This document shows, one piece after another, positions 1 through 5,173 of a stretch of 5,173 nt of DNA. The notes beneath the pieces were generated by a model. That model saw nothing but the letters and a program-made list of their open reading frames with translations, ran no database searches and had not been told where the DNA came from. Position 1 is the stretch's first letter. The number at the start of each line of letters is the position of its first letter. The stretch covers positions 1 to 5,173 of the forward strand of contig JAABSK010000206.1 in NCBI GenBank assembly GCA_011390435.1. The letters run 5' to 3'. The translations under genes and the position numbers were made by a program. The stretch comes from Desulfobacteraceae bacterium (GTDB lineage Bacteria; Desulfobacterota; Desulfobacteria; Desulfobacterales; Desulfobacteraceae).

Positions 1-51
1 GTGGCATTGAAAGCCGATCAGATTCCATGCGCCAAAAGTGAGGAAGAATGA
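1..51 (+). CDS. C-terminal end of an upstream gene (5' part outside the window)
   Basis: Frame 1 is open from the left edge and encodes a short hydrophilic tail, VALKADQIPCAKSEEE, before a TGA at 49-51. The other two forward frames are closed in this stretch. The TGA overlaps the ATG of the next gene (ATGA), a common arrangement for translationally coupled genes in an operon, and this is the main reason to believe the frame is real. Sixteen residues are too few to assign a family. The GTG at the first base is probably just an internal codon cut by the window edge. Confidence 0.55.
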   Translation: MALKADQIPCAKSEEE

Positions 52-1349
52 TCTGGTTTTTACGGTATATCGGAATTCACCTGTGGATCACGACACTGAT
101 CTGCATCCCAGTATCCTTTTATCTGCTTCCGGCACTGGGCGTGATCCTGCCGGGAACCAGCCCGGTGACGCTGGGCGTCTGGATCTTTCTTTTTTTTCTG
201 GTCACCGGAGCGGTGATCACAGACCGGATCGCCGGAAAATGGGTGGCGGCCCTGATCCGGGAGGGCCAGTCATGGGAGCATTCCGGTATTGTTGAAAAGG
301 CCCGCACACACTACTTAAAGGCCCTGAGAATCTACGACACCTTTCTGTTGTGGCCGTTTTCCGCCAGAAAAACAGCCCTTGAAATTTCAAGGGCCATGGC
401 CAGGCTGGAATTAAACACCCGGGGAGGCCACCCCAACTTTACCCACAGCATCCTGATCTACCTGAAACTCAACCCGGACGATATTCACATGGCCGGGCTC
501 TGGCTTTCCCGTATCCATCGGACCGGGGATGTCACTGCCGCAGATCAGGAAGTTCTGACCGTTCTGGCACAAAAACACGGTGCAAACCCGTCTGTGAACC
601 GATTGCTGGCAGATATCTTTCTGAATCTGAACCGGAATGATTTCACTGCCATGCAGCTGTACGCACAGGTCATGAATCAACCCGGCACAGCGGATACCTT
701 TCAGGACAGGATTCAAGCGGTCATGCCAATGCCTGAAGCCGGCCTGACACTGAAAGAAACATATGCGGCAGACAGCATGACCAGAGCAGCCGGGCTGCCC
801 CCGCATCCACCAGATCCCGGCAGAGACCCGATCCGTTTTACGCAAGGCGCAGCAGCATTGTGGAAGCTCATCGTATCAGGGGTATCAGCGGTATTCGCGA
901 CCCTCAGATCCGATGTGAACCGCCTGGTTTCCGGTGTCAGAAAAATCGTTGTGTATCTCAGAACCCATCGAACCGTTCGATCCCACATCAAAACAGGGCT
1001 TTTCGCGCTCATGGGCATCGGCCTGGCGATTTTCACCGTCAACACCATTTTCCACACCGTGAAAACCCGGCCCGTAGAACAGCCGCAGATTGACGTGGAA
1101 GAACCGGTCATTCCCCACCCCTTTACCATACAGGTGGCTGCCTACCTCAAGCAGAGCCATGCACAACGGTATGTTGATCAGTTAAAGAAAAAACAGATCG
1201 ACGCCAGCATCAAAACCGTGGAAGGCGGAGGGAAAACATGGTTTGTGGTCAAGGTTTCAGCATTTGCAGACAAACAACGCGCCACTGAATACGGCCGGAA
1301 GTTAAAACAGCAGAACATCATTGACGATTTTTTTGTTACCAACCGCTGA
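48..1349 (+). CDS. Three-span membrane protein with C-terminal SPOR domain
   Basis: This 433-residue protein has hydrophobic segments at about residues 7-34 and 40-59, a long helical region at about 65-300, a third hydrophobic segment at about 316-338, and a C-terminal SPOR domain at about 357-433 (starting FTIQVAAYLKQ, with the later VVKVSAFADKQRATEY half). SPOR domains bind septal peptidoglycan stripped of stem peptides. The Arg/Lys-rich stretch at 297-315 before the third span suggests that the helical middle is cytoplasmic and the SPOR domain periplasmic. The middle has TPR-like character around 78-210 (for example EKARTHYLKALRIY), but I could not define exact repeats. The ATG overlaps the stop of the preceding gene, and AGGA lies 3 nt before it, so translation is probably coupled. 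A run of eight T at 190-197 lies in the second span. A role in cell division or envelope maintenance is inferred from the SPOR domain only. Confidence 0.85.
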   Translation: MIWFLRYIGIHLWITTLICIPVSFYLLPALGVILPGTSPVTLGVWIFLFFLVTGAVITDRIAGKWVAALIREGQSWEHSGIVEKARTHYLKALRIYDTFLLWPFSARKTALEISRAMARLELNTRGGHPNFTHSILIYLKLNPDDIHMAGLWLSRIHRTGDVTAADQEVLTVLAQKHGANPSVNRLLADIFLNLNRNDFTAMQLYAQVMNQPGTADTFQDRIQAVMPMPEAGLTLKETYAADSMTRAAGLPPHPPDPGRDPIRFTQGAAALWKLIVSGVSAVFATLRSDVNRLVSGVRKIVVYLRTHRTVRSHIKTGLFALMGIGLAIFTVNTIFHTVKTRPVEQPQIDVEEPVIPHPFTIQVAAYLKQSHAQRYVDQLKKKQIDASIKTVEGGGKTWFVVKVSAFADKQRATEYGRKLKQQNIIDDFFVTNR

Positions 1350-1378
1350 ACTGCCTGCCGGGCGATGGCGGTGATCCA

Positions 1379-1993
1379 CTACAGGTTGATGGTTTTTTCC
1401 GCCAGCTGCATGCTGGTGACCACATCAAGCATGTTGGTGGTCTGACCAACCCGTTTTGCATCCATCAGGCCAAGGTGTGTCAGGCAGGCACCGCACACAA
1501 GGATATCCACTCCGTCTTTTTCCAGCGCCAGGAGCTCGTCAAGCACACTGGAGTCTTCAATGGCCAGACGGACTCCGTGATTGACCAGAACCAGCCGCCA
1601 CAGATCCCTGCCCATCTCTTTCAGGGTTTTAATAAAATTGATCATGAGCTGCCGACCCAGGGCGTCATCCCCTTTGCCGATCTGATCTGCAGAGATCATC
1701 ACCAGAATCTTCGAGTGATCCGCAGGCAGGGCAGCAGGAGCATCACTGACCTGGGCCGCTTCCGGTCCGCCTGCTGCCATGGTGCGTTTTCCAGTGATAA
1801 TGGATCCTTTGGGATCTGAATCCACGGTGACGTCAAATCCCTGAAAATTCAGAAACCGGCTGACGTTTTCCACAGCAGCGTCATTGTCAACCTGGATGCT
1901 TACCTGGTCAACCGGGTTTTTTTCAAGGTATTGCTTTGTTTTCAGTACCGGTGCAGGGCATTGAAGCTCCCGGCAGTCGAGCAGTTGTGTCAT
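1379..1993 (-). CDS. yedF: YedF-type protein: TusA-like sulfurtransferase domain fused to DsrE-like domain
   Basis: This 204-residue cytoplasmic protein has two domains. Residues 1-70 form a TusA/SirA-like domain with the hallmark CPAP motif at 12-15 (QCPAPVLKTK), where Cys12 is the expected persulfide or selenide carrier; a second Cys is at position 7. After a low-complexity linker (about 71-93), residues 95-204 form a DsrE/DsrF-like domain with GKGDDALGRQLM at 107-117 and a CGAC motif with Cys167 and Cys170. This two-domain form matches the family annotated as selenium metabolism protein YedF, which is often found in selenium-using anaerobes; the E. coli YedF has only the first domain. The exact reaction is not established. 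The ATG is preceded by AAGGA with 7 nt spacing and a good promoter. The gene converges on the SPOR gene and is divergent from rubrerythrin. No selA, selB or selD is in view, so a selenium role here is inference. Confidence 0.9.
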   Translation of the reverse strand: MTQLLDCRELQCPAPVLKTKQYLEKNPVDQVSIQVDNDAAVENVSRFLNFQGFDVTVDSDPKGSIITGKRTMAAGGPEAAQVSDAPAALPADHSKILVMISADQIGKGDDALGRQLMINFIKTLKEMGRDLWRLVLVNHGVRLAIEDSSVLDELLALEKDGVDILVCGACLTHLGLMDAKRVGQTTNMLDVVTSMQLAEKTINL

Positions 1994-2026
1994 TGATTGT
2001 TCCTTTTGAAATATCGGGTTTGATTC

Positions 2027-2055
2027 AGTTTAATGCGGGGATGAACGCAAGTCAA
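2027..2055 (-). promoter_or_regulatory. Sigma-70-like promoter of yedF
   Basis: On the minus strand a TTGACT -35 (2050-2055) and a TAAACT -10 (2027-2032) are separated by exactly 17 bp. Transcription would start near 2020, giving a leader of about 27 nt that contains the AAGGA ribosome site (2001-2005). This is the best promoter match in the window. Assignment is by consensus only. Confidence 0.65.
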
Positions 2056-2060
2056 ATCGG

Positions 2061-2091
2061 GATACCTGATACCGGCATTGATCTGCATTGA
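2061..2091. repeat. Paired short direct repeats just upstream of the yedF promoter
   Basis: GATACC occurs at 2061-2066 and 2068-2073, and GCATTGA occurs at 2075-2081 and 2085-2091, the latter pair 10 bp apart (one helical turn). Both pairs lie directly upstream of the yedF -35 element, where activators commonly bind. The repeats are seen in the sequence; a binding role is inferred. Confidence 0.35.
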
Positions 2092-2140
2092 AAATTCCAA
2101 TACCCGGCCTGCCGGGAGCAGGACAATGAAACAGTTGTGC

Positions 2141-2156
2141 GATACAGATATGTATC
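2141..2156. promoter_or_regulatory. Perfect inverted repeat, candidate operator
   Basis: GATACA and TGTATC (2141-2146 and 2151-2156) form perfect 6-bp arms around a GATA spacer. There is no T run on either side, and the form suits a dimeric DNA-binding protein better than a terminator. Another GATACA is at 2191-2196, just ahead of the candidate rubrerythrin promoter, and two GATACC copies lie near the yedF promoter. It does not resemble the PerR, Fur, Rex or FNR consensus as I know them. Confidence 0.4.
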
Positions 2157-2200
2157 AAACCCCTCGCATTAAGACATCTGCCACGTGGAAGATACAGCCA

Positions 2201-2230
2201 TTGCAGGCATGGCATTGTTTGTGCAATAAT
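2201..2230 (+). promoter_or_regulatory. Candidate promoter of rubrerythrin
   Basis: TTGCAG (2201-2206) is followed after 17 bp by CAATAA (2224-2229), or after 18 bp by AATAAT (2225-2230). Either reading is a moderate sigma-70-like match and would give a leader of roughly 50 nt before the ATG at 2288. A GATACA half-site ends 4 bp upstream of the -35. The alternative TTGACA at 2243-2248 has no convincing -10 at the right distance. Confidence 0.35.
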
Positions 2231-2287
2231 ACCGGCAACTGTTTGACAACTAAAACAACCAAAACCCAAAAGAAAGGAGTTTTTTTC

Positions 2288-2788
2288 ATGACAACAAGGG
2301 ACAATTTACAGGCGGCATTTGCAGGGGAAAGCCAGGCCAACAGAAAATATCTGGCGTTTGCACAAAAAGCGGAAAAAGAAGGCTTTGGCCAGATTGCAAA
2401 ACTGTTCCGGGCTGCAGCAGCAGCAGAGACAATTCATGCACATGCCCACCTGCAGGCAATGGGTGGCATCCAGTCCACGCTTGAGAACCTTGAAGAGGCA
2501 ATTGCAGGCGAAGGCCATGAATTCAAGGAAATGTACCCGCCTTTTCTGGCCATGGCCCAAAAAGAAGGCAACAAACCAGCAGAGACATCATTCAAAAATG
2601 CCCTGGCAGTTGAAGAGGTCCATCACGATCTGTATTCAAAGGCACTGACGTCTGCAAAAGGCGGCAGCGATCTTCCTGCGGCTGCCATCTATGTCTGCCC
2701 GGTTTGCGGCAACACCGTTGAAAATGAAGTGCCGGATATCTGTCCGGTTTGTAATGTTCCGGGAAGCAAGTTTACGGAAATCGATTGA
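2288..2788 (+). CDS. rbr: Rubrerythrin (non-heme diiron peroxidase)
   Basis: Rubrerythrin reduces hydrogen peroxide to water in the cytoplasm of anaerobes, with electrons passed in through its rubredoxin-type iron site. The 166-residue protein shows the full ligand set of the diiron site in a four-helix bundle: Glu14, ExxH at Glu47/His50, Glu75 and Glu78 in the GEGHEFKEMYP segment, and ExxH at Glu109/His112. A C-terminal rubredoxin domain follows with CPVC at 137-140 and CPVC at 152-155. The length is slightly below that of D. vulgaris rubrerythrin. The open frame extends upstream to an ATG at 2078, but the start at 2288 is chosen because AAAGGAG lies 8 nt before it and the family begins there. 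It is divergent from yedF and followed by a GC-rich hairpin, so it is probably transcribed alone. Oxidative-stress control is likely but no known PerR box is visible. Confidence 0.95.
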   Translation: MTTRDNLQAAFAGESQANRKYLAFAQKAEKEGFGQIAKLFRAAAAAETIHAHAHLQAMGGIQSTLENLEEAIAGEGHEFKEMYPPFLAMAQKEGNKPAETSFKNALAVEEVHHDLYSKALTSAKGGSDLPAAAIYVCPVCGNTVENEVPDICPVCNVPGSKFTEID

Positions 2789-2818
2789 ACCCTTTGATTT
2801 CACCCATCTGAAAACCTT

Positions 2819-2839
2819 CGGGGGCGTTTTGCGCCCCCG
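2819..2839 (+). terminator. GC-rich hairpin, probable terminator of rubrerythrin
   Basis: CGGGGGCG (2819-2826) pairs perfectly with CGCCCCCG (2832-2839) around a 5-nt loop, giving an 8-bp stem 30 bp after the rubrerythrin stop. There is no T run after it, so it is not a canonical intrinsic terminator. It may still stop transcription or protect the 3' end of the mRNA. Confidence 0.55.
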
Positions 2840-2898
2840 GCAACATCACCTTCACGAAAAGATTTGAGCGCGTCTCATGCTGCCACTGCACAAAAGGT

Positions 2899-2927
2899 TT
2901 GACAGCCCCGGCCTGATATGATCACAT
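2899..2927 (+). promoter_or_regulatory. Candidate promoter of the hypothetical-trmL-kinase unit
   Basis: A perfect TTGACA -35 (2899-2904) is followed after 17 bp by TCACAT (2922-2927), a weak -10 that gains support from a TG one base upstream (2919-2920, extended -10). Transcription would start near 2934, leaving a leader of about 43 nt. TATG and CATA flank ATCA at 2917-2928, which may be chance. The spacing supports the call; the poor -10 limits it. Confidence 0.4.
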
Positions 2928-2976
2928 AGTCTGCTCAATACATGGAACAGAACACCTTAAAAAAAGGAGCGGTGAT

Positions 2977-3273
2977 ATGATTATTATTTCAAATGTTGTC
3001 TATCCCCCTGAGAGCACAAAAGAGATCGCCAAAAGATACCTCAAGGCACCGACACTGCCGGCGTTCCTGACAAAAAGAGGCCCTTACGTCTCTTCCAGCA
3101 TGCATGACGGGATGAATTCCATCACCTTTTATGAACTGGACAATGACCGGTTTGCCGAAGGCATCAAAGCCATTCAGGACAGCCTGAGCATCTATTTTGG
3201 CGTGCCCGGGTACAAATACGACTTGAAACCCTATTTTGAGCTGGAAGAAGGCCTGGATATCCTGGGACTTTGA
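2977..3273 (+). CDS. Conserved small protein of unknown function
   Basis: This 98-residue soluble protein has no signal peptide, membrane span or cysteine. I cannot name its function. It resembles, from memory, small proteins of sulfate reducers that start with the same I-I-S-N-V-V-Y-P stretch. The apparent order is a strand at 2-8, a helix at about 12-24, a strand at 47-53 (NSITFYE), a helix at 56-73, a strand at 79-88 and a short C-terminal helix. That order suggests a ferredoxin-like or dimeric alpha/beta-barrel fold; this is inference. A strong AAGGAG site lies 7 nt before the ATG, so expression may be good. It is first in a probable unit with trmL, which begins 9 nt after its stop and in the same reading frame, with only the TGA closing the frame between them. 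Confidence 0.8.
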   Translation: MIIISNVVYPPESTKEIAKRYLKAPTLPAFLTKRGPYVSSSMHDGMNSITFYELDNDRFAEGIKAIQDSLSIYFGVPGYKYDLKPYFELEEGLDILGL

Positions 3274-3282
3274 TTTGATACT

Positions 3283-3780
3283 GTGACGCTGAATATTGTT
3301 CTGCTGGAACCGGAAATCCCCCAGAATACCGGAAACATCGGTCGAACCTGTAAAGCCATGGGCGCCCGGCTGCATTTGATCGAACCGCTGGGGTTTTCCC
3401 TGGCTGACAAATATTTAAAGCGGGCAGGAATGGATTACTGGAAGGAACTGGAAATCTTCCATTACCGGAACCTGGATGATTTCATGATTCAGAACCCCCA
3501 TGGACAGAAGGTTTTTCTCTCACAAAAAGCCAAAAACCGGTGCGATCTGTTTTCTTACGAACCAGATGTCTATCTGATCTTTGGCAAGGAATCTGTCGGG
3601 CTTCCGGAACCGCTGCTCCGGGAAAACACAGACACCAGCGTCAGGGTGCCCATGACCCCGGGCACCCGTTCACTGAACCTGGCAAACACAGTGGCCATTC
3701 TCTGCTATGAAGTCTTGCGCCAGCAGGGGTTTGTAACGCTTGCAATCCGAGGAAAAAATGATTCAGCAATTCAGTCTTAA
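3283..3780 (+). CDS. trmL: tRNA (cytidine(34)-2'-O)-methyltransferase TrmL (SPOUT family)
   Basis: TrmL uses S-adenosylmethionine to methylate the 2'-hydroxyl of the wobble nucleotide of certain tRNAs (tRNA-Leu isoacceptors in E. coli). The 165-residue protein (E. coli: 157) begins with the expected LNIVLLEPEIPQNTGNIGR segment, followed by the DKYLKRAGMDYW region at 42-53. It carries the SPOUT knot motifs GKESVGLP at 101-108 and RVPMTPGTRSLNLANT at 121-136, with Tyr142-Glu143 in the last helix. The start is GTG at 3283: an in-frame TGA, the stop of the previous gene, lies four codons upstream, and the family N-terminus fits this codon. No good ribosome site precedes it; GGGA at 3264-3267 is 15 nt away. 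Translation probably depends on ribosomes finishing the upstream gene. The 3' end overlaps the kinase gene by 23 bp. Confidence 0.95.
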   Translation: MTLNIVLLEPEIPQNTGNIGRTCKAMGARLHLIEPLGFSLADKYLKRAGMDYWKELEIFHYRNLDDFMIQNPHGQKVFLSQKAKNRCDLFSYEPDVYLIFGKESVGLPEPLLRENTDTSVRVPMTPGTRSLNLANTVAILCYEVLRQQGFVTLAIRGKNDSAIQS

Positions 3781-5173
3781 AAACCGGGTCTTCCTGGTCA
3801 ACACGATTTTATTGTGCATCACTGTGATCGGTGCCATCCTGATGATCTGGTATACCTACAAGACTGAAAAAATTTTTAAGGATGTGATCGATAAGCATAT
3901 TGTCATTTACCAGAGCGCGGAAGCCCTGGCCACTTCACTGGTGAACCAGAAAGGATTTGTCTCATATTATCTTCAGGACAAAAATCAATTCTGGATAGAT
4001 GAGCTGCATCAATACCGGGCCGCTTTTTATCAGCATCTGGAGACGGTGAAGCCTCTGGTGGAAGACGGCTGGGAAAAAGACGCCATCGCACAGATTGAGG
4101 CCCGATATGCCCACTATGTCACTTCAAAAGACAAGGTGATCGAGCTATACAAAGCAGATGCATTTGACAAGGGGGCCGTGCTTCACAAAGCCGTCCGGAA
4201 CGATTTTTTCGATATCCTTGCGCTGTGCGACCAGTTTAAGCACACCCATAAAAATAAAATTTCCACTGCCATTGAAACCAGCCGGAATGAGGCCAGCAAT
4301 CTTCGCTATATCGCTGTGATGTCCATTTTTGTGGTGATCATGCTCAGTCTTTTGATCAACTATATTTTCGCGCGTCACATCCTGGACCCTATCCGGAAAC
4401 TCGCCCAAGAAGCGGACTGGGCAGGAGACACATACCCGTCAGGAAATGAACTGACCGCTTTAAAACACAGCATTCACGGCCTGATCGAAGGCGCCCAGCA
4501 AACCCAGCAGGAATTAATCAAAAGCCGGGAAACCCTTCTGGTGTCGGAAAAAATGGCATTGCTGGGCAAACTGGCAGCAGGAACCGCTCATAGCATCCGA
4601 AATCCATTGACATCCGTCAAAATGAGACTTTTTTCGCTGAGCCGCTCCTGCGATTTCTCAAGCGACCAGAAAGAGGATTTTGATGTGATTTCAGAAGAAA
4701 TCAACCAGATTAACCGGATTGTTGAAAATTTTCTGGAATTTGCCCGGCCCCCAAAACTGATGATGATACGGATGAGCCCCTCGGTTGTTGTCGACAGAGC
4801 GCTGCATCTTCTCGAGCAGCGGCTGAAGTCCTATCAGGTTGAAACCCGTTTGATCCGATCGGCGCCGCTGTGTGAAACGCTGATTGATCCGGAACAGCTC
4901 AAGGAAGTCGTGGTCAATATTATCATCAATGCCTGCGAAGCCATGAAAAAAAACGGCCTGATCACCATCAAAGAAGAAGAGAATTATGTCCAGCCCCTGA
5001 AAAAGGTAACGGTGATCCGAATCATGGACAATGGCCCTGGAATCCCCCGGAAAATTCAACCCCAGATTTTCAACCCGTTTTTTACGACAAAAGACGAGGG
5101 AACCGGACTGGGATTGAGCATTGCTTTTAACATCATCAACGAGCATGGCGGATGGCTGGATGTGAACAGCGAA
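3758..5173 (+). CDS. Membrane sensor histidine kinase (3' end beyond the window)
   Basis: The frame is open from ATG 3758 to the right edge, giving 472 residues. Order: membrane span at about 12-34; extracytoplasmic, probably helical sensor region at about 35-182; second span at 184-204; a HAMP-like linker with DPIRKLA at 210-216; a dimerization and phosphotransfer domain with H-box AHSIRNPLTSVK and phospho-accepting His278; and the ATPase domain with N-box VNIIINACEA (Asn387, Asn391), DNGPGIP at 424-430, NPFFTTK at 439-445 and GTGLGLSIA at 448-456. Only the final strands of the ATPase domain appear to be missing. The residue after His278 is Ser instead of the usual Glu or Asp. The start is supported by GAGGA at 3749-3753, 4 nt upstream, inside trmL; the next in-frame ATG codes for Met29 and would disrupt the first span. 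The ligand is unknown. The catalytic core looks NtrB-like, so a response regulator may follow. Confidence 0.93.
   Translation, partial: MIQQFSLKNRVFLVNTILLCITVIGAILMIWYTYKTEKIFKDVIDKHIVIYQSAEALATSLVNQKGFVSYYLQDKNQFWIDELHQYRAAFYQHLETVKPLVEDGWEKDAIAQIEARYAHYVTSKDKVIELYKADAFDKGAVLHKAVRNDFFDILALCDQFKHTHKNKISTAIETSRNEASNLRYIAVMSIFVVIMLSLLINYIFARHILDPIRKLAQEADWAGDTYPSGNELTALKHSIHGLIEGAQQTQQELIKSRETLLVSEKMALLGKLAAGTAHSIRNPLTSVKMRLFSLSRSCDFSSDQKEDFDVISEEINQINRIVENFLEFARPPKLMMIRMSPSVVVDRALHLLEQRLKSYQVETRLIRSAPLCETLIDPEQLKEVVVNIIINACEAMKKNGLITIKEEENYVQPLKKVTVIRIMDNGPGIPRKIQPQIFNPFFTTKDEGTGLGLSIAFNIINEHGGWLDVNSE

Noticed and set aside
1340..1396. Possible bidirectional terminator between the convergent SPOR and yedF genes
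   Set aside because: The best stems are short or interrupted (ATCCAC/GTTGAT with a mismatch before a T run on the plus strand), so I could not support a terminator.
2103..2116. Palindrome CCCGGC-CT-GCCGGG in the yedF/rbr intergenic region
   Set aside because: There is no T run on either strand, it is too short for a convincing terminator, and nothing links it to either promoter.
2030..2269. A 79-residue open frame on the minus strand between yedF and rubrerythrin
   Set aside because: It resembles no family I know, runs through the candidate operators and promoters, and would place coding sequence over the yedF promoter.
2078..2287. A 70-residue N-terminal extension of rubrerythrin from an upstream ATG
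   Set aside because: The extension covers the intergenic promoter region, has no rubrerythrin similarity, and a strong AAAGGAG site sits in front of the ATG at 2288.
2864..2876. Short inverted repeat TGAG/CTCA after the rubrerythrin hairpin
   Set aside because: Arms of 4 bp are expected by chance and it has no relation to a promoter element.
3271..3273. TGA as a selenocysteine codon joining the small protein to TrmL
   Set aside because: No obvious SECIS-like hairpin follows by eye and both proteins look complete at this boundary; kept only as a low-interest observation on the junction.
4691..5146. A 151-residue minus-strand open frame opposite the histidine kinase
   Set aside because: The plus strand carries clear N-box, DNGPGIP, NPFFTTK and GTGLGLS motifs across the same bases, so this is a shadow frame.

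Overview
The window looks like an ordinary chromosomal stretch of an anaerobic bacterium, most likely a sulfate-reducing member of the Desulfobacterota (Desulfobacteraceae-like). This rests on the gene set: a two-domain YedF-type sulfurtransferase-like protein, a classical rubrerythrin, a small conserved protein of a kind I recall from sulfate reducers, and a membrane histidine kinase with an H-box style I also recall from that group. The lineage call is an inference from gene content. No phylogenetic marker is present. I see no mobile element, CRISPR array, rRNA or tRNA.

Layout from left to right. (1) The last codons of an upstream gene end in an ATGA overlap with a 433-residue membrane protein that carries a C-terminal SPOR domain (48-1349, +). 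(2) Converging on it, with only 29 bp between, is yedF (1379-1993, -). (3) A divergent regulatory region of about 294 bp (1994-2287) lies between yedF and rubrerythrin. It holds a good sigma-70-like promoter for yedF, a weaker candidate promoter for rubrerythrin, and a cluster of GATAC half-sites, two of them forming a perfect inverted repeat. (4) Rubrerythrin (2288-2788, +) is followed by a strong GC-rich hairpin. (5) A second intergenic region with a TTGACA-type promoter leads into a probable three-gene unit: a 98-residue protein of unknown function (2977-3273), trmL (3283-3780) and a sensor histidine kinase (3758 to the right edge, 3' end missing). The kinase overlaps trmL by 23 bp.

How the genes fit together. 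Rubrerythrin reduces peroxide in the cytoplasm of anaerobes, and YedF handles sulfur or selenium chemistry, so the shared divergent control region may link two redox-related genes. TrmL methylates the wobble base of certain tRNAs. The histidine kinase is an extracytoplasmic sensor whose partner regulator probably lies beyond the right edge. The tight packing of the last three genes suggests cotranscription rather than shared function.

I found no clearly new biological system. The items most worth a second look are the GATAC cluster in the yedF/rbr control region, the kinase H-box in which Ser replaces the usual acidic residue after the phospho-accepting His, and the unusual architecture of the SPOR protein.
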